DNA of 10,652 nt, taken from Candidatus Parcubacteria bacterium (lineage in GTDB: Bacteria; Patescibacteriota; Minisyncoccia; Phycocordibacterales; PALSA-1337). Of the stretch, positions 1-6,285 are shown piece after piece. The stretch covers positions 1-10,652 of the forward strand of contig JAHFMA010000013.1 in the NCBI GenBank assembly GCA_023264475.1, written 5' to 3'. Position 1 is the first letter of the stretch. Each line of letters starts with the position of its first letter. The notes beneath the pieces are model-generated. The model made no database searches. It saw nothing but the letters and a program-made list of their open reading frames with translations, and was not told where the DNA came from. Made by a program: the position numbers and the translations under genes.

Positions 1-1
1 G

Positions 2-46
2 TTTGGAAGCCAATCCTTCGGCTACGACCTGCGTAAAACACTCTAA
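2..46 (+). CDS. Possible C-terminal end of an upstream gene (partial)
   Basis: A reading frame open from the left window edge ends with TAA at 44-46 and encodes FGSQSFGYDLRKTL. It lies on the same strand as, and 29 nt before, a strong intrinsic terminator, which fits the end of a gene. The other two plus frames also stay open for a short distance (stops at 34-36 and 48-50), so the frame choice is weak. The product cannot be recognised from 14 residues. The stretch could instead be the 3' part of an untranslated RNA. Confidence 0.25.
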   Translation, partial: FGSQSFGYDLRKTL

Positions 47-64
47 ATAGCTAGGATATTAGAG
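41..64 (+). repeat. Short inverted repeat before the terminator
   Basis: CTCTAA (41-46) is complementary to TTAGAG (59-64). The stem can be extended by two more A-T pairs if A47 is bulged. It sits at the proposed stop codon of the left-edge frame and just before the terminator hairpin. It may be a processing or stability element of the upstream transcript, or chance in AT-rich sequence. Confidence 0.25.
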
Positions 65-75
65 GCTCCTGACGG

Positions 76-109
76 AATCGCCATCTTCATGGCGATTTTA
101 TCTTTTTTT
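76..109 (+). terminator. Intrinsic (rho-independent) terminator
   Basis: A perfect 9-bp stem, AATCGCCAT (76-84) with ATGGCGATT (89-97), encloses a CTTC tetraloop and is followed by a T-rich tract with seven consecutive T (103-109). It should end transcription arriving from the left edge. There is no T-run on the other side, so it acts on the plus strand only. It separates comM from the upstream gene and implies that comM needs its own promoter. Confidence 0.88.
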
Positions 110-133
110 GATACGGATTTTATCTCGAGCGCG

Positions 134-139
134 TAGAAT
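134..139 (+). promoter_or_regulatory. Putative -10 element of comM
   Basis: TAGAAT matches the TATAAT consensus at five of six positions and ends 7 nt before the ATG at 147. A start site at the usual distance would fall on or next to the A of ATG, giving a leaderless mRNA. A TTGATA hexamer lies at 108-113, but the 20-nt spacing is too long for a normal -35. It sits just after the upstream terminator, where a new promoter is needed. Confidence 0.42.
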
Positions 140-146
140 AGCGCGC

Positions 147-1664
147 ATGAGAACATCATTATGCTACAGCGCGCACCTAGTGGGCCTTTCTGCCGAGATC
201 GTGACTATCGAGGTAGACATCTCGAACGGCTTGCACACGATGTCTATCATCGGCCTAGGGGATCGGTCAGTCGAAGAGTCCAAGGACCGCATCTCTGCTG
301 CGATCAAGAATTCTGGGTATGTGTCGCCCAAACAGAAGAACCAGAAGGTGATCATATCTCTAGCACCAGCCGATATCCGCAAGGAAGGGCCGGCTTTCGA
401 CCTGCCCATGGCGCTGGCATATCTCGCGGCTTGTGGAGAGATAGCTTTCGACCCGAGCAAGACGCTCTTCTTGGGCGAACTGTCTCTGGATGGGGAGGTG
501 CGGCCGATCTCCGGAGCTCTGCCGATCCTCTGCCAAGCCAGAGCGCGCGGTTATGAGCGAGCCTTCGTGCCCAAGCACAACCAAGAAGAGGCGGCTCTGG
601 CCTCGGGCATGGACATCTACGGCGTTTCCACGCTATTGGAAGCGATCTCCTATGTCACTGGCATCGCAAAGCCGCAACCAGCGAAGAGAGCCGCGTTGGA
701 TCCAGCGCCGACGACAATGCAAGACATGAATACGATCAGAGGAAATGAGGGGGCCAAGCGCGGTCTTGAGGTAGCGGCGGCTGGGGGACATAACGTGCTC
801 ATGTATGGACCGCCGGGCACCGGCAAGACCATGCTGGCTCGGAGCTTCCCGTCTATCTTGCCTCCGCTCTCGCCCGAAGAGATGATCGAAGTCACAAGCA
901 TACGTTCCGCGGCGCGCTTGCCGAGCGGCGCCATATCAGCAGAGCCGCCATTCCGCGCGCCGCATCATACAGCTTCATATGTCGCGATCGTAGGCGGGGG
1001 ACCGTCGCCTCGGTCGGGGGAAGTGACCTTGGCCCATCGCGGCGTGCTCTTCTTGGATGAGGTGGCAGAATTCGATAGAGATGTGCTCGAGGCGCTGCGC
1101 CAGCCGCTAGAGGAGCGCGCGATCACGATCTCCCGAGCTCGCGGCACCGCGACCTTCCCGGCCCAATGCATCCTGCTCGCGTCCATGAATCCTTGCCCAT
1201 GCGGCAAGCCCAAGAATGACGGCTGCGACTGTTCGCCTCGAGCCATCGCATCGTACCGGCGCAAAGTCTCTGGGCCGATCATGGACCGACTGGATATATG
1301 GCTCAACATAGACAAAGTCGACTATCACAAATTGGCCGCGACGAGCGATGGCGGGGAGCCATCGGAGGCTATCCGCCGTAGGGTCCAAGCGGCCCGGGAC
1401 CGACAGGCGCGCCGCTTCGCCGCGCACGGGATAGCGAAACGCCTCAACGGGGAGATATCTGCGAAGGAGCTAGAAGCCTGCGCCGGGCTGTCGGCGGCGG
1501 CGCGCGAAGAATTGACCCGGGCCGCTGAACGCCTGCGGCTCTCGGGCAGAGCCTTCCATCGCACGATCAAAGTAGCCAGGACTGTCGCAGACTTGGCTGG
1601 GCGAGAAGAGATCTCCGAGGCAGACATGCTAGAAGCCTTGCTATACCGCCAGAGGATAATCTGA
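147..1664 (+). CDS. comM: ComM/YifB family AAA+ ATPase (Mg-chelatase-like)
   Basis: 505-aa protein of the YifB/ComM family. In Haemophilus and Vibrio, ComM is a hexameric helicase that promotes branch migration of incoming DNA during natural transformation. The N-terminal ChlI-like domain (about residues 1-170) shows the family pattern VDISNGLH...IIGLGDRSVEESKDR. The AAA+ core has Walker A GPPGTGKT (221-228), Walker B VLFLDE (300-305) and a probable arginine-finger region DRLDI (R381). The insert MNPCPCG plus GCDC supplies four cysteines (C350, C352, C360, C362) typical of the family. The C-terminal Mg-chelatase domain closes with the usual VARTVADLAG region. Length is normal. The ATG at 147 is preferred over a TTG at 108, because the TTG lies in the terminator T-tract and the family begins near MRTSLCYSAHLVG. 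No Shine-Dalgarno is visible. It runs tail to tail into the M23 peptidase gene with a 2-nt gap. Confidence 0.94.
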   Translation: MRTSLCYSAHLVGLSAEIVTIEVDISNGLHTMSIIGLGDRSVEESKDRISAAIKNSGYVSPKQKNQKVIISLAPADIRKEGPAFDLPMALAYLAACGEIAFDPSKTLFLGELSLDGEVRPISGALPILCQARARGYERAFVPKHNQEEAALASGMDIYGVSTLLEAISYVTGIAKPQPAKRAALDPAPTTMQDMNTIRGNEGAKRGLEVAAAGGHNVLMYGPPGTGKTMLARSFPSILPPLSPEEMIEVTSIRSAARLPSGAISAEPPFRAPHHTASYVAIVGGGPSPRSGEVTLAHRGVLFLDEVAEFDRDVLEALRQPLEERAITISRARGTATFPAQCILLASMNPCPCGKPKNDGCDCSPRAIASYRRKVSGPIMDRLDIWLNIDKVDYHKLAATSDGGEPSEAIRRRVQAARDRQARRFAAHGIAKRLNGEISAKELEACAGLSAAAREELTRAAERLRLSGRAFHRTIKVARTVADLAGREEISEADMLEALLYRQRII

Positions 1665-1666
1665 GA

Positions 1667-2797
1667 CTAGTGGCAGAGAGCTGGATCTACGAACGGGTTC
1701 TGAGCGCCACGGATCTCGAAGTGGGTATGGGGGCCGGTGGACATGCCGGTAGAGCCGATATAGCCGATGACTTGGCCTTGAGCGACGCTCTGGCCTGAAG
1801 AGACTGCCGAGCGGAGCATGTGGGCATAGAGGGTCTCGACTCCGCTCCCGTGCATGATCATCACGAAGTTGCCATAGCCGCCATTCCATAAGCCGTTCGA
1901 CTTGCTGACGATGACCGTACCCGCGGCAGCCGCGTGGATCGGAGTTCCAGCCGAGATGGCGAAGTCTACGGCATTGTGGCCGTGCAATCCCTGGCTCAAA
2001 CGCGCGCCAGGCACCGGACAAGCGAACATGCCCGGATACGAAGGCCAGTTCCACACAGCATCTAGAAGCGGCTCGAACGACGGGATCTTCTGCTTGGCCA
2101 AATACGTGCGAGTCTCCTCTGCTGAAGGTTTGCCGTGCGGGATGACAAGCTTCTCGCCGATATAGACCGTAGAAGAAGCGGCCGAGAGGCCGTTGTACAC
2201 GATGATGTCATCAGCGCTCACCTTGTATTTGACGGCGATCTTCTGCAACGAATCATTCTTGACCACAGTGTACAAAAGACCGGTGACCGGCAAGATGGTC
2301 AATGACTGTCCAGGCCGGATCGTGCTTTTTGCCAATCCATTGGCTTGCTTTATGGTGTCTACTGAGATATCGAACATATTAGCGATGCCGGAAATAGTAT
2401 CGTCGTCTTGCACTATATACGTGCTGATCTGTGTATTGAAAGGCTCAGCATTCGGGGATTGATTGGCGGCGGCCATATCGGGAGAGAGCGTGCTGCCATC
2501 GTCTATCGGCGGGGTAGTCGTAGCGATACCGATGGAGTAGGCGAGCGGGTTGCTGGTCTGAGCGGTGAGCAACTGGATATTCTGAGAGTTCCTAGAAGGG
2601 GATGGCGAGGCCGGCGTAGTCTTGGCTGAGACTTGTTCGTTGCCGACAGCCGCCCAAAGCGATGAGAGGAACCCGGCCTGAGCGACATTGGTCGAAAGCG
2701 CCATGGAAAGCCCTAGAATGCCCGCAATAAAAGCACCGGAAGAGATCCGCTGCCAAGCCTTCGGATATTCAATTTTTTCTGGAGATCTTGCTTGCAT
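1667..2797 (-). CDS. Secreted LysM-LysM-M23 peptidoglycan endopeptidase
   Basis: 376-aa exported cell-wall hydrolase. A signal peptide has a basic n-region, a hydrophobic core (about 21-36) and a probable cleavage site after VAQA (residue 41). A Ser/Thr/Pro-rich linker leads to two LysM peptidoglycan-binding repeats (about 126-170 and 175-220), each with a YTV/YIV start and a closing I-x-P. The LytM/M23 metallopeptidase domain (about 266-372) has the zinc motifs HNAVD (H274, D278) and HTH (H357, H359), plus H326 in LYAHM. All expected ligands and catalytic residues are present, so it should be active; family members cleave peptide cross-links. Only two cysteines exist, C260 and C375, one on each side of the catalytic domain. 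The start is fixed because an in-frame TAG lies at 2801-2803 on the minus strand. It is divergent from pcrA and convergent with comM. Likely role: wall remodelling in growth, division or appendage assembly. Confidence 0.92.
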   Translation of the reverse strand: MQARSPEKIEYPKAWQRISSGAFIAGILGLSMALSTNVAQAGFLSSLWAAVGNEQVSAKTTPASPSPSRNSQNIQLLTAQTSNPLAYSIGIATTTPPIDDGSTLSPDMAAANQSPNAEPFNTQISTYIVQDDDTISGIANMFDISVDTIKQANGLAKSTIRPGQSLTILPVTGLLYTVVKNDSLQKIAVKYKVSADDIIVYNGLSAASSTVYIGEKLVIPHGKPSAEETRTYLAKQKIPSFEPLLDAVWNWPSYPGMFACPVPGARLSQGLHGHNAVDFAISAGTPIHAAAAGTVIVSKSNGLWNGGYGNFVMIMHGSGVETLYAHMLRSAVSSGQSVAQGQVIGYIGSTGMSTGPHTHFEIRGAQNPFVDPALCH

Positions 2798-2821
2798 GAT
2801 CTATGTTTCCCGACCGTTGGC

Positions 2822-2847
2822 TTACATGACTGTCTTTCGGCCTCCTT
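2822..2847 (-). promoter_or_regulatory. SD-like AAGGAGG followed by a minimal ATG-TAA ORF upstream of the peptidase gene
   Basis: On the minus strand, AAGGAGG (2847-2841) is the best Shine-Dalgarno match in the window, but it is about 43 nt upstream of the M23 start. It is followed 13 nt later by ATG immediately followed by TAA (2827-2822), a start-stop element. If transcribed, this could stall or load ribosomes ahead of the peptidase gene. The 13-nt spacing is long, so it may be chance. Confidence 0.22.
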
Positions 2848-2859
2848 GAGATCCGGCCT

Positions 2860-2888
2860 TTTATGAAATAATGGCTCCGTAGAGCCAA
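2860..2888 (-). promoter_or_regulatory. Candidate sigma70-type promoter of the M23 peptidase gene
   Basis: Read on the minus strand, TTGGCT (2888-2883; four of six matches to TTGACA) is separated by exactly 17 nt from CATAAA (2865-2860; four of six matches to TATAAT). Initiation near 2853 would give a leader of roughly 55 nt, unlike the other promoters here. Its -35 lies inside the 2872-2887 palindrome. Both hexamers are weak. Confidence 0.28.
2872..2887. repeat. Perfect 6-bp inverted repeat in the peptidase/pcrA intergenic region
   Basis: TGGCTC (2872-2877) and GAGCCA (2882-2887) form a perfect palindrome around CGTA. It lies between two divergent genes, over the proposed -35 of the peptidase gene and about 100 nt upstream of the pcrA start. 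It could be an operator or an RNA hairpin. There is no T-run, so it is not a terminator. The rest of the 193-bp region 2798-2990 holds the promoter candidates listed separately and no gene that I can support. Confidence 0.35.
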
Positions 2889-2974
2889 TCTATCGCATTC
2901 GGTGGTCCGGATATGCCCCTACAGACTACCAGCAAGGAAACCCTTGTCAATCAGCCTTGTGAACAGCCTATTTG

Positions 2975-2983
2975 TGGTAGTAT
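2975..2983 (+). promoter_or_regulatory. Putative extended -10 promoter of pcrA
   Basis: TGG directly precedes TAGTAT (2978-2983), matching the extended -10 pattern TGnTAnnnT. The hexamer ends 7 nt before the ATG at 2991, so the transcript would be leaderless. A TTGTGA at 2957-2962 is a possible -35, but at only 15 nt. The position of this element argues against the longer frame start at 2913. Confidence 0.45.
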
Positions 2984-2990
2984 CAACCGG

Positions 2991-4937
2991 ATGAATGACC
3001 TCACTGGAGAGCAAAAACGCGCCGTCGAGACAACCGACGGACCGGTCCTCATCGTCGCCGGCGCAGGCTCAGGCAAGACTCGGGTCATCACCCACAGGAT
3101 CCTCAATCTGATCAAGAATGGCATGCCGCCGGAGTCCATTTTGGCTATCACTTTCACCAACAAAGCCGCAAAAGAGATGCGCGAGCGCGTCATGAAGCTT
3201 ATCTCAACCGAAAGACCCTCGGGTGCTCCTCCCAGCACTGATTGGAGATCAGGCAGACCCTTCGTCTGCACTTTTCATGCTCTCGGTGTGCACATCATCC
3301 GCGAGAATGCCGCGCTTCTGGGCCTGACTAGGCATTTCACGATCTATGACCGCTCTGATTCCAAGCGGGCCATCAAAGAAGCCATGGCGCGCCTAGGTAT
3401 AGACCCCAAGGTCCATGACCCAGGGCTGCTCCTCAATATCATCTCCCGCGCCAAAGGGGAAGCCAAAGACGCGTCTTCCTTCTGGGGCTCGACCAAAGGC
3501 CCTGTTGAAGAGATGGCTGCCCGCGTTTGGGACGGATACAGCTCTATCCTCAAGGCAGACAATGCCCTAGACTTCGACGACCTCCTGCTCAAATCCGCCG
3601 AGCTCCTACGACGGCCAGAAGTGAGGGCACGCTACAACGCTCTCTGGAAGCGAGTGCATATCGACGAGTACCAAGACACCAACCGCATCCAATACGAGAT
3701 CGCGGCGGCCTTGGCTGGCCCGAGCCAAGAGCTCTGCGTGGTCGGCGACGCCGATCAGAACATCTATAGCTGGCGCGGCGCGACGATCGAGAACATCTTG
3801 CGCTTCGAAGAGGACTACCCGAAGGCCGCCGTCATCACTCTCGAGAAGAATTACCGCTCGACCAAGACCATATTGGCCGCCGCCAACGCCGTGATCGAGA
3901 AGAACACCATGCGCAAGAAGAAGACGCTCTTCACCGACAACCATCAGGGCGAGAAGATCGCTCTGCTCGCGAGCTATACCGAGAGCGACGAGGCGCGCGC
4001 CGTGGCTGACGCCGCTCGGAGCCTCATCTCCTCCGGCACCCCGGCGCGCGAGATCGCGGTACTCTACCGCACCAATTTCCAATCCCGCGCCCTAGAAGAA
4101 GCCTTCATCCACAAGAATATCCCTTACCAGCTGGTCGGCGTGCGCTTCTTCGAGCGCAAAGAGGTCAAAGACGCCCTCTCATATATCCGCGCCGCGCTCA
4201 ATATGCCGGCACCGAGCTCTTCCGACTTGGCGCGCATCGTCAATGTGCCCGCGCGCGGCATCGGCAAGGTCACCATCGCCAAGATCGCCGCTGGCCAGGA
4301 GGACCAATTGCCGGACACGATGCGCGCCAAGCTCGCGAACTTCCGCGGCATGCTCAGCCGCATCCACTCGCTCATCCAAGAGCGCAAGCCGTCTGAGATC
4401 GTGCGCTACGTCATCCAGGAGAGCGGCTTGGCTCAGTCATTCATGGAAGGGAAGTCCGAGGATGAAGAGCGCCTGCTCAACGTGAGAGAATTGGTGACGG
4501 TAGCCGCCAACTATGACCACCTCATGGGGCAAGAAGGCATCGAAGCATTGCTCGAGAATGCCGCGCTCGCATCCGACCAGGACGAGCTCAAGGAAGATTC
4601 CGATGCCGTGAGGCTCATGACCATCCATGCCTCTAAGGGCCTCGAATTCGACCAGGTCTTCGTGACCGGCCTAGAGCAAGATCTCTTCCCGCTCAAGCAT
4701 ATGGACGAAGGCGAGATGAGCCGCAGCGAGGAGGAAGAGGAGCGGCGCCTATTCTATGTGGCCCTGACTCGCGCGCGTCTCAAGGTCCACCTCTCGCACT
4801 CGCTCATACGCACCATATATGGCACCAAAAGGGTCAACACTGTGTCAGAATTCCTAGAGGATATAGACAGGGGACTCATCGAGGACGACCTGCCGGATAA
4901 GCCGACCGGCGCCAAAGCGATATTCATAGATTTCTAG
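2991..4937 (+). CDS. pcrA: UvrD/PcrA-type superfamily 1A DNA helicase
   Basis: 648-aa ATP-dependent 3'-5' DNA helicase for repair, replication-fork and recombination work in the cytoplasm. All SF1A motifs are intact: Q-motif LTGEQ (4-8), Walker A GAGSGKT (24-30), Ia TFTNKAAKEM (54-63), Ib around TFHALG (94-99), II DEYQD (225-229), III GDADQNIYSWRGA (252-264), IV EKNYRST (285-291), V TIHASKGLEF (544-553) and VI FYVALTRAR (588-596). The chain ends about 52 residues after motif VI. Bacillus PcrA (roughly 720 aa) continues for about 110 residues and ends in a Tudor-like RNA-polymerase-binding domain, which is probably missing here. The ATG at 2991 is chosen over 2913 because homologues start at the Q-motif region and a -10 element lies between the two. 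It is followed after 10 nt by rsmA, probably in one transcript. Whether it is strictly pcrA or uvrD cannot be decided from sequence alone. Confidence 0.95.
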   Translation: MNDLTGEQKRAVETTDGPVLIVAGAGSGKTRVITHRILNLIKNGMPPESILAITFTNKAAKEMRERVMKLISTERPSGAPPSTDWRSGRPFVCTFHALGVHIIRENAALLGLTRHFTIYDRSDSKRAIKEAMARLGIDPKVHDPGLLLNIISRAKGEAKDASSFWGSTKGPVEEMAARVWDGYSSILKADNALDFDDLLLKSAELLRRPEVRARYNALWKRVHIDEYQDTNRIQYEIAAALAGPSQELCVVGDADQNIYSWRGATIENILRFEEDYPKAAVITLEKNYRSTKTILAAANAVIEKNTMRKKKTLFTDNHQGEKIALLASYTESDEARAVADAARSLISSGTPAREIAVLYRTNFQSRALEEAFIHKNIPYQLVGVRFFERKEVKDALSYIRAALNMPAPSSSDLARIVNVPARGIGKVTIAKIAAGQEDQLPDTMRAKLANFRGMLSRIHSLIQERKPSEIVRYVIQESGLAQSFMEGKSEDEERLLNVRELVTVAANYDHLMGQEGIEALLENAALASDQDELKEDSDAVRLMTIHASKGLEFDQVFVTGLEQDLFPLKHMDEGEMSRSEEEEERRLFYVALTRARLKVHLSHSLIRTIYGTKRVNTVSEFLEDIDRGLIEDDLPDKPTGAKAIFIDF

Positions 4938-4947
4938 CCATATTTCC

Positions 4948-5736
4948 ATGGAATTAAGAGCAAAAAAGTCATTGGGCCAACACTTCCTGAACTCGCCGTC
5001 GGCGCTGGGCAAGATCGTCGCTGCCGCAAAGATCGTTCCTGGAGAGACTGTGCTCGAGATCGGGCCGGGGACAGGGATCCTGACCAGAGCCCTCATCGAG
5101 GCTGGCGCACGTGTGGTCGCTGTCGAGAAAGACGATCGCTCATGCAGCCTCCTGTCGGACAAATTCAAGGCAGAGCTATCGAGCGGCGCGCTCAGACTGC
5201 ATCGTGGAGACATCTTAGAAGCAGACAGGGGAGCCTTGGGCCTCGAGGACAAAGGCTACGCGCTCGTCGCAAATATCCCATATTACATCACAGGCATGAT
5301 CCTCCAAACCTTCTTGGAGATCGCGCCGAGACCGAATAGGATGGTCCTTCTCGTACAAAAAGAAGTCGCGACGCGCATCGTCGCCAAAGATGGGAAAGAA
5401 AGCATCCTGTCAGTATCAGTGAAAGCCTTCGGCACTCCCCGTATCGTAGCGACCGTGCCGCGCGGCGCCTTTGTGCCGCCGCCGACAGTCGAGTCAGCGA
5501 TCATCGCCATCGAGAACATATCTGCAGAACGTTTCGAGAGCGCTCAAACGAGCATCCCTCGGTTCTTCGAGGTCGTCAAAGCCGGCTTCGCCCACAAGCG
5601 CAAGGTCCTGCGTTCCAATCTCGCAGAGGCTTCTGCTACAAAGCCCATCCCTGAGCTCCTCAAGGAGCTCGGCATAGATGCGAATGCTAGAGCCGAAGAC
5701 CTCCCGCTAAAGGCTTGGTTCGATATCGCTAAATAG
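4948..5736 (+). CDS. rsmA: 16S rRNA (adenine1518/1519-N6)-dimethyltransferase RsmA/KsgA
   Basis: 262-aa SAM-dependent methyltransferase that dimethylates two adjacent adenines in the 3' hairpin of 16S rRNA during late 30S maturation. The N-terminus RAKKSLGQHFL (4-14) is the family signature. Motif I is LEIGPGTG (36-43), followed by VVAVEKD (56-62) and the acidic GDI motif (88-90). The catalytic N-x-P-Y motif is NIPY (109-112). The VLLVQKEVATR block (133-143), the PPPTVES segment (177-183) and the C-terminal AGFAHKRKVLRSNL (212-225) are all conserved. Length and domain order are normal. It lies 10 nt after pcrA with no Shine-Dalgarno, so it is likely cotranscribed. Its last 8 nt overlap the 3' end of the converging gene on the other strand. 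Confidence 0.97.
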   Translation: MELRAKKSLGQHFLNSPSALGKIVAAAKIVPGETVLEIGPGTGILTRALIEAGARVVAVEKDDRSCSLLSDKFKAELSSGALRLHRGDILEADRGALGLEDKGYALVANIPYYITGMILQTFLEIAPRPNRMVLLVQKEVATRIVAKDGKESILSVSVKAFGTPRIVATVPRGAFVPPPTVESAIIAIENISAERFESAQTSIPRFFEVVKAGFAHKRKVLRSNLAEASATKPIPELLKELGIDANARAEDLPLKAWFDIAK

Positions 5737-6208
5737 GGGACTGCGAGTTCGTGGGTGCGGCGGATGTGCCTATGCCTCTCACCGTATCGATGACCCCGTC
5801 TATCTTCGATGGGGCATCGCTATTCTTCTTGCATGAATAGCCGGACTGTTGCCTGCACTCGGTATCGCCAGGTCCGAAGCCTCCCAAAACCCACACGCCT
5901 TTTTCCCAGATGTTGTAGTACTCATGGAGAGTCGAGCTCCAAATGCTCCACTTCAGAGAAACTTCTTGCTTCTGTTTGCCTTGTATATCATCCAGTGTGA
6001 TTATCACAGCAAAGTCATATGCGCAGGGGCAGTAGGTGACCTTGGTCACCTTGCCGCCGAAGAAGGTCCTAGTAGCTGTGGCCAACGCTTGTTGAGGTCC
6101 TGCGATAGCGCCGAGCAATATTGATGCTACCAGACCAGCGCCCAGGAATGCGATCTGGACGATGCGGCGCATCGATCCTTGGAGTGAGGTTGATGATTTC
6201 TCGGCCAT
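5729..6208 (-). CDS. Small secreted or membrane-anchored four-cysteine protein
   Basis: 159-aa protein of unknown function. A basic n-region (RR at 14-15) and a hydrophobic segment (about 17-37) lead to a possible cleavage site near ALA/TA (41-45), so it is exported or N-terminally anchored. The mature part has FFGGKVTKVTYCPC (C60, C62), then EYYNIWEKGVWVLGGFGPG, C118, GYSC (C126) and a final DGVIDTVRGIGTS. The spacing of a C-x-C pair, a G-x-W-x-LG block and two late cysteines resembles a recurrent small secreted protein type I recall from Parcubacteria, but I cannot name a domain. Four cysteines fit two disulfides. The ATG at 6208 is supported by a TATAAT just upstream; M13 is an alternative start. 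It is divergent from the 281-aa gene and shares its promoter region, suggesting joint regulation. Its 3' end overlaps rsmA by 8 nt. Confidence 0.85.
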   Translation of the reverse strand: MAEKSSTSLQGSMRRIVQIAFLGAGLVASILLGAIAGPQQALATATRTFFGGKVTKVTYCPCAYDFAVIITLDDIQGKQKQEVSLKWSIWSSTLHEYYNIWEKGVWVLGGFGPGDTECRQQSGYSCKKNSDAPSKIDGVIDTVRGIGTSAAPTNSQSPI

Positions 6209-6214
6209 GAAACG

Positions 6215-6223
6215 ATTATAGCA
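6215..6223 (-). promoter_or_regulatory. Extended -10 promoter of the four-cysteine protein gene
   Basis: On the minus strand TGC is followed by a perfect TATAAT (6220-6215), which ends 6 nt before the ATG at 6208. No convincing -35 is seen, as is usual for extended -10 promoters. Initiation would fall at the start codon, giving a leaderless mRNA. Confidence 0.68.
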
Positions 6224-6264
6224 TTTTAATGTGAATAACCAGCGACCTTATCAGGGCCGATATT

Positions 6265-6273
6265 TGCTATACT
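6265..6273 (+). promoter_or_regulatory. Extended -10 promoter of the 281/475/658-aa operon
   Basis: TGC directly precedes TATACT (6268-6273), five of six matches to consensus in an extended -10 context. It ends 12 nt before the ATG at 6286, so the leader would be about 5 nt. It points away from the divergent promoter at 6215-6223 with 44 bp between the two extended elements. No good -35 is visible. Confidence 0.62.
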
Positions 6274-6285
6274 TTCGACAGCACC

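Noticed and set aside
108-146. TTG start extending comM by 13 codons
   Set aside because: The TTG lies in the T-tract of the upstream terminator, the added residues (IRILSRARRIAR) are not family-like, and the -10 element lies inside the extension.
1641-2054. 137-aa open frame on the minus strand inside the M23 peptidase gene
   Set aside because: It overlaps the zinc-site coding region in another frame, and the peptidase frame is clearly the conserved one.
2836-2862. GGCC...GGCC followed by TTTT as a terminator on the plus strand
   Set aside because: GGCC is self-complementary, the possible stem is short with a large asymmetric bulge, and the T-run has only four T.
2913-2990. Upstream ATG extending pcrA by 26 codons
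   Set aside because: The extension has no family similarity, the Q-motif normally lies within a few residues of the start, and an extended -10 element lies between the two ATGs.
3606-4082. 158-aa open frame antisense to pcrA
   Set aside because: It is a mirror of the highly biased, GC-rich codons of pcrA. Its residues are low-complexity Arg/Gly/Ala/Leu/Val/Asp-rich and no start signal is visible.
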